In this document: piece by piece, positions 62,621-64,000 of the stretch
Layout of the letters: the number at the start of each line of letters is the position of its first letter
How positions within the stretch are numbered: the first letter of the stretch is position 1
DNA from: SZUA-100 sp965248135
GTDB taxonomy: Bacteria > Pseudomonadota > Alphaproteobacteria > Rhizobiales > Rhizobiaceae
Length of the DNA: 64,000 nucleotides
Direction of reading: 5' to 3'
Assembly (NCBI GenBank): GCA_965248135.1
Contig: CBDFIN010000008.1
Span: 248,001-312,000 of the forward strand
Made by a program: the position numbers and the translations under genes
The notes under the pieces: generated by a model
The model's input: the letters and a program-made list of their open reading frames with translations, nothing else
Told to the model about the DNA's origin: nothing
Database searches by the model: none

Positions 62621-64000
62621 CCGAATTATTCACCAGGCCTTTCAGGTTTCATCCGGGCGTGAAGGATTAACCGGGCTAACGGCGGGAGTTTGATTGGAAC
62701 ATTTAATACGCGTTTGGGGTTGTTGTTGGGGGGTAATCATCGGCTCATGCCGCGTTGATTACGGGCTCTGGGCGTTGATGCGTCCCATCAACAAGACGAG
62801 CAATTGACGGTGCGGGCAAGCCGTTGGCAGGGCAATTTTAATCCTCGATTTCAACTGTTCAATACGCACCGCGATTTTCAGGAATGTGCGCCGGATGGTC
62901 TCGAAGGTGGCGGTTCTAAACCGCGAACGTTTTGGGGCTGCCCCGCGCAATAATAATAACAGCCAGTAAGCACCGGTGTGCAGAAACAACCGGAACTGAT
63001 TGGCTTCCCAGCGGTGGCAGGAGGTTCTGTCGGATTTGGTGTAGAGTTTGTGTTCCTTGATCAGGTTTTCCATTTTTCCGCGTGCACAATAGACCTTCTC
63101 ATAAAGATGCTTGGCCCGCCCTGGCAGATTGGTGACGATGAAGCGGGTATCGCTGCCCAATTTGGTTGCCTCAACACGGGCGATGACCTTGCGCTCCTTT
63201 GACCAGCTTTTGGCACCGTAACGAATTTGGAAGAAACGACGCACCTTGTCTTTGCCGCTCAATGCCCGACGAACAGCAACATCCTCACTCCATGGATGGG
63301 AGAGCGTCTTTAGCCTGTTGTTGCCCGGCAGGCCGAAGATGTAGAAACAACCGTGTTGCTCCAGAAGATCCATGACCTCTGGTGTTCCGTAGTGCCCGTC
63401 ACCGCGCACGGTGATGACAGTGCGGGGCCAGTTGTGCCGGATACGACGAATGACATGGCGTAAAATCCGGGCTGCTTCCTCGCCCGAAGGCCGTTTGCCG
63501 GGCCGCAATAAAAAGCACACCGGCTTGCCCGATGCAGCATCATAAATATGAATAGGCTGAAAGCAGTATCCTTGCGCATGGGTGTTGAACAGGCAAAGCT
63601 GCTGATCGCCATATGTGCGGTCCGTGGTATCATCAATATCCAGAACAATATGACCAGGCACGGCGCTAAAACTGTCGCAGAACAGGTCAATCAGGGCCAA
63701 CCCCATGCGGCCAAGCTCCCGCCAGGACGGTGTGTTTTCCAGCCGCGACAAGGTTGGCTGGGATGCTAACGCGCATCCACTTTCCGGCAGTCGCTCGCAG
63801 GCAATCTTCAGTGCCGGATCATGGCGCAACTCATCAAGGTCATCACAGTCTTCATAGCCGCAAGCTATTGCAAACATGCGGGTGCGGATCATGGTGGTCT
63901 GGGAATGGATGGTGCGCCCCGCATCGCGCTCGTCATGCAAGCAGGAAGCAATCATACCGGCAAAGTTCAGCTTTCGCTCGATCTCGCGCAGTATCAACAC
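62621..64000 (-). mobile_element. IS1380-family insertion sequence, extends beyond window
   Basis: The element contains the transposase at 62759-64000 and an end near 62621, where the Sel1-type frame breaks. The other end and its inverted repeat are outside the window, so the exact boundary and target duplication could not be verified. Confidence 0.75.
62759..64000 (-). CDS. IS1380-family transposase, N-terminus outside window
   Basis: 413 residues visible, ending RINAQSP. Catalytic region marks are VLDIDDTTDRTYGDQQL, VRGDGHYGTPEVMDLLE and the C-terminal CARGKMENLIKEHKLYT, giving the DDE triad of IS1380 transposases. The frame is open to the last base of the window on this strand; a few tens of N-terminal residues are probably missing. 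Confidence 0.92.
   Translation of the reverse strand: MLILREIERKLNFAGMIASCLHDERDAGRTIHSQTTMIRTRMFAIACGYEDCDDLDELRHDPALKIACERLPESGCALASQPTLSRLENTPSWRELGRMGLALIDLFCDSFSAVPGHIVLDIDDTTDRTYGDQQLCLFNTHAQGYCFQPIHIYDAASGKPVCFLLRPGKRPSGEEAARILRHVIRRIRHNWPRTVITVRGDGHYGTPEVMDLLEQHGCFYIFGLPGNNRLKTLSHPWSEDVAVRRALSGKDKVRRFFQIRYGAKSWSKERKVIARVEATKLGSDTRFIVTNLPGRAKHLYEKVYCARGKMENLIKEHKLYTKSDRTSCHRWEANQFRLFLHTGAYWLLLLLRGAAPKRSRFRTATFETIRRTFLKIAVRIEQLKSRIKIALPTACPHRQLLVLLMGRINAQSP

Noticed and set aside
1..64000. CRISPR array or prophage
   Set aside because: No regularly spaced repeats were seen. The repeats found are dispersed, and no phage structural or integrase genes occur.

Overview
The window looks like a chromosomal segment of an alphaproteobacterium, most probably a marine member of the Hyphomicrobiales. 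This is an inference from protein style: LivHMGF-type amino-acid transport, an MobA/MobB/MoeA operon with FdhD, an ectoine hydrolase, and secE-nusG-rplKAJL-rpoBC in the usual order. No 16S gene or tRNA is present to settle it.

Layout. 1-5 kb: a LysR regulator cut by the window edge, a divergent aldo/keto reductase and LysR pair, and a secreted von Willebrand A protein with five C-terminal repeats. 5.7-10.7 kb: a MarR regulator, a two-subunit indolepyruvate oxidoreductase-type enzyme and a TetR regulator. 10.8-18.8 kb: a catabolic island with dehydrogenases, a CoA-transferase, a DUF993 protein and a TIM-barrel isomerase, containing decayed remnants of an aldehyde dehydrogenase and an acyl-CoA dehydrogenase. 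18.9-23.9 kb: a complete branched-chain-type amino-acid ABC transporter. 24.2-28.8 kb: an MFS exporter and the fdhD-mobA-mobB-moeA operon. 29-31.4 kb: a polar amino-acid ABC transporter without its ATPase. 31.6-36.4 kb: penicillin acylase family protein, a beta-hydroxyacid dehydrogenase, an AlkD-like protein and Lrp. 36.6-49.2 kb: the rpoC-rpoB-rplL-rplJ-rplA-rplK-nusG-secE transcription/translation block, all on the minus strand. 49.5-54.1 kb: argE, an EutA-like protein, a methyltransferase, ectoine hydrolase and a VOC protein. 54.8-59.5 kb: a bacterial arginine kinase behind an ilvB-(DMT exporter)-ilvN operon that carries an attenuator leader peptide. 59.5-64 kb: two ISAs1-family elements with intact 10-bp target duplications, a Sel1-type gene cut by insertion elements at both ends, and part of an IS1380-family element.

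Three observations stand out. First, a family of paired hairpin elements (869-1037, 54157-54325, and a single one at 45616-45700) keeps the same stem geometry while the stem sequences change with matching compensation. Second, a phosphagen (arginine) kinase with the full signature sits directly behind ilvN. Third, the ilvB leader encodes a 14-residue peptide containing Ile-Leu-Val-Val-Val ahead of a terminator, and an ISAs1 copy has landed just upstream of its promoter. A separate ~155-bp intergenic repeat occurs three times (31415, 35005, 54652).
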